From Victivallis lenta (GTDB lineage: Bacteria > Verrucomicrobiota > Lentisphaeria > Victivallales > Victivallaceae), in contig NZ_VUNS01000005.1 in NCBI RefSeq assembly GCF_009695545.1, positions 62,001 to 126,000 of the forward strand: a stretch of DNA of 64,000 nucleotides, given 5' to 3'. The notes below the pieces were generated by a model that was not told where the DNA came from, ran no database searches, and worked only from the letters and a program-made list of their open reading frames with translations. The translations under genes were made by a program, and so were the position numbers. Shown here piece by piece: positions 35,151 to 46,634 of the stretch (positions are counted from its first letter, which is position 1; each line of letters starts with the position of its first letter).

Positions 35151-35729
35151 ATGAGAAGAAACTGGATGGCGGTGTTCGTCTGCGGTCTGTTCATCCTTCT
35201 GGCCGCGGGCGGCTGCGAGGCGTTCAAAGAGGCATGGGAGGAGGCGATGGACCCGGAGGCCGAAACCACGGATAATCCGAACAGCCCCGAATTCAAACGC
35301 AAATACGTCGTGCACCTGAATGCGATCGTCAAATATCCGCGCGCCGGGGAGCTCGAGCGCGAAATCAACACCTTCGACGGCAAGACCATCTGGATCAACA
35401 CGAACCAGCTGTTCAGCAGCAAGAACATCAGGGATGCGAAGGCGGTTGCGCGCCCGGGCAATCCGGAGATTTTCGACCTGCAGTTCAAGGTTGACCGTTT
35501 CGGCAAACTGCAGTGGCAGCTGCTTTCGGGCAACCACAACGACGAGCCGGTCGCGCTCGTGGTCGACGGCGTCTACTTCGCAAGCTTCTATCCGGAGCCG
35601 GCCGACGACGATGCGAGCTCGTGGGTCACGCTGCGGGTCGGCATCAATCCGGTCACGGCGCGCGGCATCGCCCGCAACGCGAAGAAGAACTACACGAACC
35701 TGAATCCGGATACGAGCAGCTGGTTCTGA
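35151..35729 (+). CDS. Putative lipoprotein
   Basis: The 192-residue protein begins with a signal peptide and a good lipobox (LLAAGGC, Cys at residue 22), so it is probably lipid-anchored. A short acidic linker follows. The mature part (about 50-192) is alpha/beta, with EFKRKYVVHLNAIVKYP and EPVALVVDGVYFASFYPEP. The latter is reminiscent of the SecD/SecF periplasmic head ('VLDGxVxSAP'), but the match is weak and may be coincidental. I do not recognise the family. The ATG has GAGAG upstream. It is followed after 16 bases by the Ppx/GppA homologue and may be in the same operon. Confidence 0.75.
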   Translation: MRRNWMAVFVCGLFILLAAGGCEAFKEAWEEAMDPEAETTDNPNSPEFKRKYVVHLNAIVKYPRAGELEREINTFDGKTIWINTNQLFSSKNIRDAKAVARPGNPEIFDLQFKVDRFGKLQWQLLSGNHNDEPVALVVDGVYFASFYPEPADDDASSWVTLRVGINPVTARGIARNAKKNYTNLNPDTSSWF

Positions 35730-35745
35730 TGCGGAGCCGGGTCCG

Positions 35746-37313
35746 ATGAGCAGAACGAAACACGGTTTCCCGTATCAGGCGGGAGTCATCGATGTCGGGG
35801 CGCATTCGACCCGGCTCGATCTGTTCGAGGTGGCTTCCGGCGGGAAGATCACGCTTCTGGAGAGCCTTTCCCGCACCGTCAACCTCGGTTACGACGTTTT
35901 CCGCCACGGTTCGGTCTCCCCCGGCAACCTTTCGACGCTCGGGGAGATCATGGCCGATTTTTCGCGCAAGCTCGCCGAGTACCGCGTCCGCAGCTGCCGG
36001 GTGGTGGCCACGAGCGCGATCCGCGAGGCATTCAACCGCGAGCTGGTCGTCAACCGGATCCGCAGCGTATCGAACCTCACGCTCGAAATCCTCGAGAGCC
36101 AGGAGGAGACCCGCATCTCGTTCCTTTCCATGCGCGATGCGCTCCGGAAGAGTCTGCCGTTCGACGAGCTCTCCGGCATCTGTCTCGTGGTCGGCACCGG
36201 TTCGCTGCTGGTCAGCTGGTTCGAGGGCGGGCTCATGCGGTTTTCGGAGGCGGTTCCGCTCGGAACCAGCCGGCTGGTGGACGCATTCGGGCGCTCGGCG
36301 TTTTCGATCGAGCAGATCATGGAGACGCTGCGTTCGCAGGATATCAGGCAGCGGCTGCGGGAGAGCGTCGGGCTCGATCCGTCGCGCCCGGTCGCACTGG
36401 TCGCCATGGGCGCATCGGTCCGGCACCTGGCCGGCGGCTGCGCCGGCGAGAGCGCCGAAGGCGGCGGGGATGAACTGATCGAGCTGCCGCGCGAGGCGAT
36501 CGTCCGCGCGGTCGATTACGCCGTCACGGCGGAACCGGCCGCGCTCGCGTCGGAGTTCAAGGTCTCCGAGCCGGTCGCCGGCAGCATCGCGGCCTGCGCC
36601 GGAATTCTCAGCTATTTTCTCGATGAATTCAACTGCGAAAGCTTTATCTGCCCCGGCACGACGACCCGCATCGCGCTGATTCAGGACCTGGTCAGACGCA
36701 GCCGCGGCGGCGGGCCGGACCCGTTTCACGACGACCTTGCCGCCATCTGCGGCGCGATCGGGCATAAGTACGGCTACGACGCCTGCCATGCCGGGCATGT
36801 CGCCCGGATCAGCCTCGCCATTCAGGAGAAGCTGCGGCGGAATTTCGATTTTGCTCCGCGTTCGCCGGTTCTGCTCGAAGTGGCCGCGTATCTGCACGAC
36901 ATCGGCCGTTTCGTCGACACCCGGCAGCATCACAAGCACTCGTGTTATCTGATCGGCAATCTGCAGCTGCCGGGGGTCTCCGAGGCGGAGCTCCGGGTGA
37001 TCGCCGCAGTGGCGCGTTACCACCGCAAGGCCGCGCCGCGGGAGTCGCATATGGAGTACATGCAGCTTTCGGCGGAGGAGAAGGTTTCGGTGCTGAAGCT
37101 CTCCGCGATCCTCCGTGTGGCGGACGCGCTCGACTGTACGCGGCAGGGGCGGTTCGAACGCATGCGGCTGCTCCGCCGCGGCCACACACTGGTGATTCAG
37201 GTGCCGGATTCGGGCAGTTTCCGGCAGGAGCGGCTCTATCTCGAGCTGAAGGGCGGGATGTTCAATGAAGTGTTCGGTTTGGATTTGAAGATTGAGGAAA
37301 CGCCGCTTATATC

Positions 37314-37317
<4 letters not shown>
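35746..37317 (+). CDS. ppx: Ppx/GppA-family phosphatase with C-terminal HD domain
   Basis: The 523-residue protein has the ASKHA fold of exopolyphosphatase/pppGpp phosphatase in residues 1 to about 310 and an HD hydrolase-like domain after it (YLHDIGRFVDTRQHHKHSCY carries HD). The N-terminal GVIDVGAHSTRLDLFE and the VATSAIREAFNRE block fit the family, and LESQEETRI retains the position of the usual catalytic Glu region. However, the second phosphate-binding loop, normally DIGGGSTEL, reads VVGTGSLLV here, so catalysis may be altered or lost. It overlaps ppk1 by ATGA, which supports a role in polyphosphate turnover. The exopolyphosphatase call is therefore by family and context. Confidence 0.8.
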
Positions 37318-39502
<2,185 letters not shown>

Positions 39503-39506
<4 letters not shown>

Positions 39507-39973
39507 GTTTCGAACCGAGAATCCGTCCCTACCGTCCCGGCGACGAGACGGCGGTGGCGCAGGTCGCGGCCGAGTGTTTCGACCGTTTTATCCGTCCGCT
39601 TTATTCGGAGCGGGGAGTCCGCAGTTTTGCCGCCTACATTTACCCGGAGGCCGTGGCGAAGCGCCAGAGCATCGATTGCCGGATGTTCGTCGCCGATCTC
39701 GACGGTGAAATCGCCGGGCTGATCGAGATGCGCGGTTCCGGCCATATTTCGATGCTGTTCGTGAAGCCGGAATTTCAGAACTGCGGAATTGCGACGCGGC
39801 TCTTCGAGCGGGCGCTGCGGACGGCGGCGAAGCTCGATCCGGGGTTGGCCGAAGTGACCGTCTTTTCGGCGCCCGGCGCGGTGGAGGTCTATCGCCATTG
39901 GGGATTCGTCGAAACCGGTCCCAAGACCGAGGCGGACGGCATCCGCTTCTTTCCGATGAGGCTCCCGCTGTGA
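39503..39973 (+). CDS. GNAT-family N-acetyltransferase
   Basis: The 156-residue cytoplasmic acetyltransferase has the GNAT fold: RIRPYRPGDETAVAQVAAEC (strand 1 and helix 1), DLDGEIAGLIEMRGSGHISMLFVKPEFQNCGIATRLFERAL (central strands plus the acetyl-CoA binding loop QxxGIGxxL-like, here QNCGIATRL), and VEVYRHWGFVETG near the C-terminus. The substrate is unknown. It is translationally coupled to ppk1 and overlaps the hemolysin III gene, but no functional link to polyphosphate is known. Confidence 0.9.
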
Positions 39974-40602
39974 GCGGCAGGAGCTGCGATTATTCGCCGG
40001 GAGAGGAGCGGTTGAACGTCCTGACCCATGCCGCCGGCGCGGTTCTCGCGCTGGGCGGCATGGCGCTCGTGCCGTTCGTCGTGCCGGAGCACGGCGTCAG
40101 GCGGGTCGCCGCCTTCGCCGTCTACCTGCTGGCGCTTTTCGGCATGTACCTCGCTTCGAGCTGCTACCATGCGGCGCGGACTCCGGAACGCAAGGCGCTG
40201 CTGCGCCGGTTCGACCATGCAGCGATCTACCTGCTGATCGCCGGGACCTACACGCCGGTCATGCTGCTGGCCGTGGGCGGTTCGCTCGGCATTGCGATCC
40301 TCGCGGCGGTCTGGATGATCGGATTGGCCGGGATCGTGATCAAATGCTTTTCCAGGCACCGGTTCGGGCGCTGGTCGCTGATTCTTTATCTGGCGATGGG
40401 GTGGCTCGGCATCATTGCCGTCCGGCAGATGTTCGCCGGCATGGGCGCGCTTTCGTTCGGACTGCTGCTGGCCGGCGGGGTCGTCTATTCGCTCGGCGCG
40501 TTTTTCTACGCCTCCGGGCGGCCGTACTGTCATGCGGCCTGGCACCTCTTCGTGCTCGGCGGCAGCACGCTGCACTACTTTGCGGTGCTTCTGCTGCCGT
40601 GA
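39970..40602 (+). CDS. Hemolysin III (HlyIII/PAQR-like) membrane protein
   Basis: The 210-residue protein has seven membrane helices. The family signatures are present: GEERLNVLTHAAGAVLA with the first conserved His, SSCYHAARTPERKALLRRFDHAAIYLLIAGTYTP (conserved Ser, His, Asp and His), and HAAWHLFVLGGSTLHY with the remaining His residues, which bind zinc in PAQR-like hydrolases. The role of bacterial members is poorly defined. I choose the GTG at 39970, which forms a GTGA overlap with the GNAT stop; the upstream ATG at 39898 would read through the GNAT gene in another frame. Confidence 0.92.
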   Translation: MSGRSCDYSPGEERLNVLTHAAGAVLALGGMALVPFVVPEHGVRRVAAFAVYLLALFGMYLASSCYHAARTPERKALLRRFDHAAIYLLIAGTYTPVMLLAVGGSLGIAILAAVWMIGLAGIVIKCFSRHRFGRWSLILYLAMGWLGIIAVRQMFAGMGALSFGLLLAGGVVYSLGAFFYASGRPYCHAAWHLFVLGGSTLHYFAVLLLP

Positions 40603-40609
40603 GACAGAA

Positions 40610-40634
40610 GACACGCGGCATTCTTCCGCGTGTC
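40610..40634 (+). terminator. Hairpin after the ppk1 operon
   Basis: GACACGCGG (40610-40618) and CCGCGTGTC (40626-40634) form a perfect 9-bp stem with a 7-base loop, 8 bases after the operon's last stop. No T-run follows. It is a candidate transcript end or 3' stabiliser. Confidence 0.5.
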
Positions 40635-41088
40635 CCGCCGGTTTCGGCCGGCTTGCCGCATCGCGGAAACCTCGCGTTTCGGGGAGCTCCGTTCCCGGTT
40701 CAACTGCAGAATCGGGATTCTGCGCGGAGTACCCGCGGCCCGGCGGCATTGGCGATGTCAACGGATCCGGCGCCTATGAGATTATTCCCCCCGATAAAAA
40801 ACGGGCGGCACTTGAAAAGCGGGCCGGATTGTGGTATTGTATCGTCAGGTCGCGGTTTCTTCCCATCAACACATTTTGCAGGTCGGGAAAACGGGAGGCA
40901 CTCTTATAATGCGTCGCGGCGGATTCTGCCGCGATGGAAAACATCAGCTTCCACCTCCCGGCGGTCTTCAGGGAACATGTTCCCGAAACAGCCCTTGTTC
41001 TCCCCGCTGTCTGCCGGTTTTTCCGCATCGTTTCCGGGCGGAGGGACAATTCCCGCTCCGCCGCTTCTCTTGCGGAAGAGCAGCTGTC
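40635..41088. other. Non-coding stretch upstream of the hybrid kinase
   Basis: About 450 bases without a convincing gene, apart from a possible promoter (40812-40840). If that promoter is real, the kinase mRNA would have a leader of about 240 bases. No obvious riboswitch or hairpin stands out. Confidence 0.5.
40812..40840 (+). promoter_or_regulatory. Candidate promoter for the hybrid histidine kinase
   Basis: TTGAAA (40812-40817) and TATTGT (40835-40840) are separated by 17 bases. The predicted start lies about 240 bases upstream of the kinase ATG. Confidence 0.4.
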
Positions 41089-43326
41089 ATGTATTTCTTT
41101 ACCGGCACTCCCGTCCATTGGCTTTTTTCACTTTCACCGGCGGGCGCGCCGTTTGCCGGTGCGGCTCCGGTCCATGCGGTTCCGGCGGCGGTCATGATCG
41201 CGCTTCTGGCGGCGGCGCTCTGGGCCGGCTGCCGGTTGTTCCGGCGTCTCCGGGAACGGCGCTCCGGAACTTCGGACAGCCGGGAGAATCTGGACAGTTA
41301 TGTGGAGCAGGAGAAGCTGCTGAACCGGATCTGGGAGCAGCTGATGACCAAGCTCGACGATCAGGACGTGTTCACGGAAATCCTGAAAACCATCGTCGGG
41401 CATATGGGCGCCTATACGAGTTACATCTACCGCTCGGATTTCACGGTCGGCCAGGATATCGTCTATGCGCATTTTCAGGCGGGCGACGAACCTGTGGTGC
41501 CGTTGGAGGAGTATCCCCGTATGCCGATCAATCCCGATGCCGAATGGTTCAAAATGACCATGAACCGCGAAATCTGGGAGGTGACCGACACCGAAACGGA
41601 GGAGGCCAGGCGGATTCAGGGCGAATGGAATTGCCATATGCCGGCCCTGAAGGTCCGCGCCCTCTGCGGCATCGGGCTCCGGCTGAACGGGGAATTCTGG
41701 GGATATATGGGGTTTTCGTTTCAGACGCCGCAGAAGCCGCTCTCCGTGCGCCAAAAGTTCCTGCTCTCTTCGATGGCGCATATCACGGAGATTTTCCTTG
41801 AACGGAAGCGGAACCGGCAGTCGCTGGACCGCAGCGAGAACGAAAAGCACCTGATTCTCGATACGATGAATATCCCGATCATGCTGTTCGACCCCGGCAT
41901 GAAGCTGATCCGCTGCAACAACGCCGCGCTGAAAATCGCCGGAATCCCGGAGGAGGAGGTGTACGGCCTCGGTTGTCGCAAAGCCTTCTGCGGAGAGGCG
42001 TGCCGTTCGCCGGAGTGTCCGGTCCGGCGCACCCGCGACGACCTCGCCGTCCACACCCGCGAGCTGACGCTGAGGGGGCGCGACTACCTGCTTCGTTCGA
42101 ATCCGATCATCATCGACGGCAGGCTGGTTTACATCATGAAAACGATGATCGACGTGACCGAATTCAACGCGATACGGAAGGAACTGACCGCCGCATTGGA
42201 GCAGGCGCAGGCCGCCAACAAGGCCAAAAGCTGTTTTCTCGCCTCGATCAGCCACGAGATCCGGACGCCGCTGAATGCGGTGATCGGGTTTTCGGAGCTG
42301 CTGAAGGGCGGCGGCCTCTCCGAGACGGAACGGGTGGAGTATCTCGATTCGATCAATCTCGCCGGCAACTCCCTGCTCCGGCTGATCAACGATGTGCTCG
42401 ACCTGTCGAAGCTGGAGGCCGGACAGATGACGCTGACGCCGCAGCCGACCGACGTCGCGGCGCTGCTGCGCGAGGTTCAGGCGATCTTCCGGTACAAGGT
42501 TCAGGAGAAACATCTGTTTTTCCGTCTCGACTGCCCGGCCGGGCTGCCGCTGTTTCTGCTGGACAGTCTCCGGCTGCGGCAGATCCTGCTGAATTTGACC
42601 GGCAATGCCGTGAAGTTCACCGGGGAGGGGGGAGTTACGCTCTCCGCCGGTTTCACGCCGTCCGGCGGCGGGCGCGGAACGCTCGCCATTCGCGTCCGCG
42701 ACACCGGCATCGGCATTCCGGAAGAGGCGCAGCAAAGAATTTTCGAACCGTTCGTCCAGAGCGATTCCGCCCGCGATACGCATGTATACGGCGGAACCGG
42801 CCTCGGGCTGGCGATCTGCCGGCGGCTGGCCGGACGCATGTCCGGAAAGATTGTGCTGGAGAGCGAGATCGGCAAAGGCAGTTGCTTTACGCTCCTCCTG
42901 GAGAATATCGAACCGGCCGGCCGGAAAGAGCTCCGGGACGGCCGGGCGGATGCTCCTCCGCCCTCCGCCCGGCGGAAGCACCGGGTGCTTCTGGTCGACG
43001 ATGTCCTGCTGAATCTGAAGGTGCTGCAGGCCATGCTCCGCAGGCTCGGCATCGAAAGCGCCTGCGCTTCATCCGGGCGTGAGGCTCTGGAGATTCTGCG
43101 GGAGGATACGGATTTCGATCTGATTCTGACCGACCTGTGGATGCCGGAGATGGACGGGGCGGAATTGGCGCGGGAGATACGGTCCCGGCCCGCCGCCGGA
43201 CGGCTGCCGGTCGTCGTGGTTACGGCCGACACGCAGGCCGGCGGCAAACCGGTCGACTGCTTTTCCGGCATTCTCTACAAGCCGATCACTCTGGAGAGTC
43301 TGGAGCGGCTGTTTCCGGCCCGGTGA
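41089..43326 (+). CDS. Hybrid sensor histidine kinase/response regulator
   Basis: The 745-residue protein has one N-terminal membrane helix (VHAVPAAVMIALLAAALWAG), then a GAF-like sensor (about 70-240), a PAS domain (about 250-370) containing a Cys-rich stretch (GLGCRKAFCGEACRSPECP), a HisKA domain with FLASISHEIRTPLNAVIGFS, an ATPase domain with NLTGNAVKFTG, RDTGIGIPEE and GTGLGLAICRRLAG, and a C-terminal receiver with LVDDVLLNLK and phospho-acceptor Asp in LILTDLWMPEMDG. The receiver may regulate the kinase or pass phosphate onward; no downstream phosphotransfer partner is nearby. I start at 41089 (MYFFTG), with GGAAGAG upstream; the frame continues further upstream without protein-like character. 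Its 3' end overlaps the convergent LacI gene by 41 bases. Confidence 0.9.
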   Translation: MYFFTGTPVHWLFSLSPAGAPFAGAAPVHAVPAAVMIALLAAALWAGCRLFRRLRERRSGTSDSRENLDSYVEQEKLLNRIWEQLMTKLDDQDVFTEILKTIVGHMGAYTSYIYRSDFTVGQDIVYAHFQAGDEPVVPLEEYPRMPINPDAEWFKMTMNREIWEVTDTETEEARRIQGEWNCHMPALKVRALCGIGLRLNGEFWGYMGFSFQTPQKPLSVRQKFLLSSMAHITEIFLERKRNRQSLDRSENEKHLILDTMNIPIMLFDPGMKLIRCNNAALKIAGIPEEEVYGLGCRKAFCGEACRSPECPVRRTRDDLAVHTRELTLRGRDYLLRSNPIIIDGRLVYIMKTMIDVTEFNAIRKELTAALEQAQAANKAKSCFLASISHEIRTPLNAVIGFSELLKGGGLSETERVEYLDSINLAGNSLLRLINDVLDLSKLEAGQMTLTPQPTDVAALLREVQAIFRYKVQEKHLFFRLDCPAGLPLFLLDSLRLRQILLNLTGNAVKFTGEGGVTLSAGFTPSGGGRGTLAIRVRDTGIGIPEEAQQRIFEPFVQSDSARDTHVYGGTGLGLAICRRLAGRMSGKIVLESEIGKGSCFTLLLENIEPAGRKELRDGRADAPPPSARRKHRVLLVDDVLLNLKVLQAMLRRLGIESACASSGREALEILREDTDFDLILTDLWMPEMDGAELAREIRSRPAAGRLPVVVVTADTQAGGKPVDCFSGILYKPITLESLERLFPAR

Positions 43327-44359
43327 TTCCGGGGAGGAATTGATTCCATTCGAGTTCCTGAGTATACGGCTTGAGTGCGGGAGCATTGATGAGTTTGACG
43401 ACCGTTTCCCCCGTCTGCACGCCGATCCGGTAAACGCTGTACTGAAAAATATTCAGACTGGCAAAATGGTCGCGGATGCTCAGGGCGCAATCCGCGTCCA
43501 GTTGCAGCCAGAGGAGCAGTTCCCGGTTTTCCAGAGTCGAAACGGTATCGATGTGCAGTTTCTTCGGGTCGCAGACGCGGCGCAGCACCTGAAAACAGGT
43601 GGGCACGAGCAGGTAGTAGACGATCCATGCTCCGTCGATGTCCCGCAGTTCCTCCTGTCGGCTGTCCGGGAAATTGTGCCGGATGGAGATTTCGCGGATA
43701 TTCAGCGGGGAGACGCCGTTTTCGAGGAGCGTGTTCCGGTAAGCCCGGATTCCGTCGTTTTCGGCCGGCGACCGGCGGAGGGTGCCGATGACGCCGAATC
43801 TGCGGCAGCCGAGCTTCAACTGCCGCAGCGCGGCTTCCCGGCCTGCTTCGGCGTCTTTCATCCGCAGCCGGAAGGTGCCGGGTATTTCCGCCCCGCCCAG
43901 AATCGACAGGATGGGCGGGTGGCCGGGATTGTTTTTCAGGAGTCCGGCCAGGCGGTCGGTCCGGTACTCGCCCTCCTGCAGGGTCGGCATGTGAATGATC
44001 GCATCGACATTGCGGTAGAACATTCTGTCGAATGCCCCGGCCTCCCGCTCGATTTCATCGCGGGTTGAGGCGAGATAGGTCGCGATGCCCCGGCCGTCCA
44101 GAACGTCGGCGATTCCCTCGAGAAGCGCGATGCCGATATATTTCATGCTTGAGCCGCCGATGATGCCGACACAGCCGGAGCGGTGCGTGTGGAATGCGCG
44201 GGCGTGGTAATTCGGACGGTAGCCGAGCTCCCGCGCCTCCGCATGAACGTAATCATAGGTTTTCCGGCTCATCTGCGCCGTCTCCGGCGGGTTGTTCAGC
44301 GCGCGGGAGACCGATGCGATCGACAGTTTGCAGTGTGCCGCGAATTCCCGTATGTTCAT
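43286..44359 (-). CDS. LacI-family transcriptional regulator
   Basis: The 357-residue protein begins with a LacI HTH (MNIREFAAHCKLSIASVSRAL and NNPPETAQMSRKTYDYVHAEARELGYRPN), followed by a periplasmic-binding-protein-like sensor (CVGIIGGSSMKYIGIALLEGI onward). It is probably a repressor of sugar catabolism genes. I choose the ATG at 44359; the frame extends upstream without protein character. The sensor's C-terminal half is divergent and its ligand is unknown. The adjacent GH-A glycosidase and pseudopilin genes on the same strand are possible targets. A perfect palindrome overlaps its own candidate promoter, suggesting autoregulation. Confidence 0.88.
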   Translation of the reverse strand: MNIREFAAHCKLSIASVSRALNNPPETAQMSRKTYDYVHAEARELGYRPNYHARAFHTHRSGCVGIIGGSSMKYIGIALLEGIADVLDGRGIATYLASTRDEIEREAGAFDRMFYRNVDAIIHMPTLQEGEYRTDRLAGLLKNNPGHPPILSILGGAEIPGTFRLRMKDAEAGREAALRQLKLGCRRFGVIGTLRRSPAENDGIRAYRNTLLENGVSPLNIREISIRHNFPDSRQEELRDIDGAWIVYYLLVPTCFQVLRRVCDPKKLHIDTVSTLENRELLLWLQLDADCALSIRDHFASLNIFQYSVYRIGVQTGETVVKLINAPALKPYTQELEWNQFLPGITGPETAAPDSPE

Positions 44360-44529
44360 TGTCGTGCCGCCCTTTGCATTCCGGACCGGTTCAGGATGGC
44401 CGGGAGGGAAACGCGGCATAACTGATTTCCCCGATCCGGGGCCGGCTCTTCGAGGATGACGATCTTTCTGGTTCGGCGCGGTGCGGGCATTGTTCCTGAA
44501 GCTCCGGATGATTGTTCTGTCGTTCCCGT

Positions 44530-44559
44530 ATAATATGCCGGTTTCGATTGCATTTACAA
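44530..44559 (-). promoter_or_regulatory. Candidate promoter of the LacI gene
   Basis: On the minus strand TTGTAA (44559-44554) and TATTAT (44535-44530) are separated by 18 bases, about 170 bases upstream of the LacI start codon. Confidence 0.45.
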
Positions 44560-44569
44560 ATTTATTTGT
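44556..44569. promoter_or_regulatory. Candidate LacI operator palindrome
   Basis: ACAAAT-TT-ATTTGT is a perfect 14-bp inverted repeat overlapping the -35 box of the LacI gene's candidate promoter. Its position fits an autoregulatory operator. The rest of 44360-44744 shows no gene. Confidence 0.45.
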
Positions 44570-44744
44570 CGCAATAAAACTGTTTTCCGGCATGAAACAG
44601 GAAAATAACAGGATTTTTTCAGCGGAGTTCCCGGCTTCAACCGGCGCTTTGCCTATCTCCTCCGCATCGGTTGCGGACGGAACCGAACCGGCAGAACAGT
44701 TCCCCGGCAACGGTCTGATCATCGTCAGATAGTGCGTTTATCAG

Positions 44745-46634
44745 TCAGAAATGCGGTTTCACACCTTTCAGGTAGATGATGCCGGAATCAGCGGTGAGGC
44801 GTACATTTCCGCCAGTCGTCATCACCTGCACCGGGCGTCCGAGGTAGTCACAGGCGGAAATCAGTTGCCCTGTGGTTTTGAAGGAAGTATCTTTCGGCCG
44901 GGAAACTGTCCAAACTGCGGTGACAGGAATTCCGCTTGGCTGTTTCCATACAGCGATGTAGATGCCGTTCTTTTCCGTCAGGCAGAGATCGACGGAACCG
45001 GCTGGACGCATCCGGGTCAATGTTGAATAGGCGGTATAGGCCGGTTTGGGAGTCAGATCTGCGCGGAGAATTCCGAAATGGCCCTCGCGGCCCAGAGGGA
45101 AAGAGTGCTCCATCGAACGGAAGCTGTAGGTGAATACTTTTGCTGCGCCGGAATTAAATGCGATAAGGAACGTGCGCGGCAACAGTTTTGCCTGCCATTC
45201 CGGTGTGGTCCGGTGTGAACTGTCCTGCCAGGACAATGCAATTATATTACCCTTGAGATTGCTGTTGAAGCGGTAGAGGGCAGCAGCCGGAGCATGATAT
45301 GTACGATCTTTCGACCAAGCGTTCACAAGTGGAATCATTGTGTCACCCGGTTTCAAATTTGCAGTACCGAGATAGCGGGAGACACTTTTGGGAAAGAGAT
45401 TGCCGCAATCGATGCCGGGAGCATTCTCCAGCAATGTTGTGCCGCGCGGCGCTTTCGGATTTGTCCACCATGCCTCCCAGGACAGATGAAGTTCACGGTA
45501 GAACTGATCCGGCATCGCGCGATGGGTGATTGTTCCATCGGGCATGCGGATTCGGTCGAAATAAAATGGAATTCCTCCTCCGGGAATGATCACGGTGCCG
45601 CCTTTCCGGAGATAAGTGACTAGCGATTTGACCTCTTTCGACGGAAAACCCTCGTTTGCGGGGAGAAGCAGCAGCGGTTCGCGGCATGGATCGAGTTTTG
45701 CGATTTCCGCTAGGGTAATGTACCGTACTTTTCTCTCCTCCCGGAAACAGCTTTGCAGTTCGAGATTCACACATTCAGTCGAATAGTGATATTCCGGATC
45801 GTCGATCAGAATGATCGGCAGTGACGGATCGTCGAGGGAAATTTTTTTGAGGGCGGCGGAAATCGTATCGGTATAATCAGGGGCAGGAGCGGTCGAGTAC
45901 CCGGTTTCTGTCAGCCAGAGCTGTTTGCCGCCGTGTCCGTATTGTTTCATTTTTGCGCGGATGTCGCGCAGCAGAAAAGCGAATTCGGCTTCGGGATAAT
46001 CCTGCCAGTAATATCGATGGATGTTCAGCACATCGAATGAGTCGGGTGGTGCGAGTTTCAGAAATTCTTCGACTTTATCCATGTCTGCCAGACCGCCGTT
46101 GGTGACGACTGCCTCGGGGGCCGCTGCCTTGATGCAATCGTAGCTCTCCTTTAAAATCTTCGCATATTCGGCATGTTTTCCGGAAAATTCGCCGAGGTCG
46201 GGTTCATTGATGACTTCCCAGCATGTGATACGGCCTTTGTAACGGTTGACCACTGCGGTCAGATACGTTTTCCATCGGTCCATATGAGCGGCGAGCGGCG
46301 TACCCCATTTCGGTTGGAATCCGCCGAGGATCGGCAGGAGGGCGATACCGTTTTTTTCCGCTGCTCCGACAATCGCATCCCAGCGGGAGAAATTCCATTC
46401 GCCCGGCTTTGGTTCGACCTGAGCCCAGTCCAGATCAGTGCGGTCGAAACCGATTCGCGCCTCTTTCATCATATGGAGTTCCTCCTGCATTTCAGGATAC
46501 TCCCAGCGGTTCAGATGAGCGCAGGCGCCATAGGGGGAGTCAGTCACGCCGGGGTGTTCTGCTGCGAATGCGGTGAATCCGGCGGCGAGGAACAGGATTG
46601 CTGTCAGCTTTTTCAAGATTTTCTCCATTATCAT
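44745..46634 (-). CDS. Secreted clan GH-A glycoside hydrolase
   Basis: The 629-residue protein has a signal peptide (LTAILFLAAGFTAFAAEHPG). Residues about 30-280 form a (beta/alpha)8 barrel of clan GH-A. WEVINEPDLGEF carries the acid/base Glu after strand 4, and LWLTETGYSTAPAP carries the nucleophile Glu after strand 7. NLGGF-like strand 3 and NIHRYYWQDYP also fit GH39/GH5/GH42-type enzymes. Residues about 290-400 form a separate domain with LLLPANEGFPSKEVKSLVTY and GGTVIIPGGG, resembling a beta-galactosidase trimerisation or glutamine-amidotransferase-like fold. The C-terminus is beta-rich. The substrate is unknown. Its ATG overlaps the pseudopilin stop by one base (TGATG), with an ATG six bases later as an alternative. 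Its codons are AT-richer than neighbours, suggesting transfer. Confidence 0.85.
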   Translation of the reverse strand: MIMEKILKKLTAILFLAAGFTAFAAEHPGVTDSPYGACAHLNRWEYPEMQEELHMMKEARIGFDRTDLDWAQVEPKPGEWNFSRWDAIVGAAEKNGIALLPILGGFQPKWGTPLAAHMDRWKTYLTAVVNRYKGRITCWEVINEPDLGEFSGKHAEYAKILKESYDCIKAAAPEAVVTNGGLADMDKVEEFLKLAPPDSFDVLNIHRYYWQDYPEAEFAFLLRDIRAKMKQYGHGGKQLWLTETGYSTAPAPDYTDTISAALKKISLDDPSLPIILIDDPEYHYSTECVNLELQSCFREERKVRYITLAEIAKLDPCREPLLLLPANEGFPSKEVKSLVTYLRKGGTVIIPGGGIPFYFDRIRMPDGTITHRAMPDQFYRELHLSWEAWWTNPKAPRGTTLLENAPGIDCGNLFPKSVSRYLGTANLKPGDTMIPLVNAWSKDRTYHAPAAALYRFNSNLKGNIIALSWQDSSHRTTPEWQAKLLPRTFLIAFNSGAAKVFTYSFRSMEHSFPLGREGHFGILRADLTPKPAYTAYSTLTRMRPAGSVDLCLTEKNGIYIAVWKQPSGIPVTAVWTVSRPKDTSFKTTGQLISACDYLGRPVQVMTTGGNVRLTADSGIIYLKGVKPHF

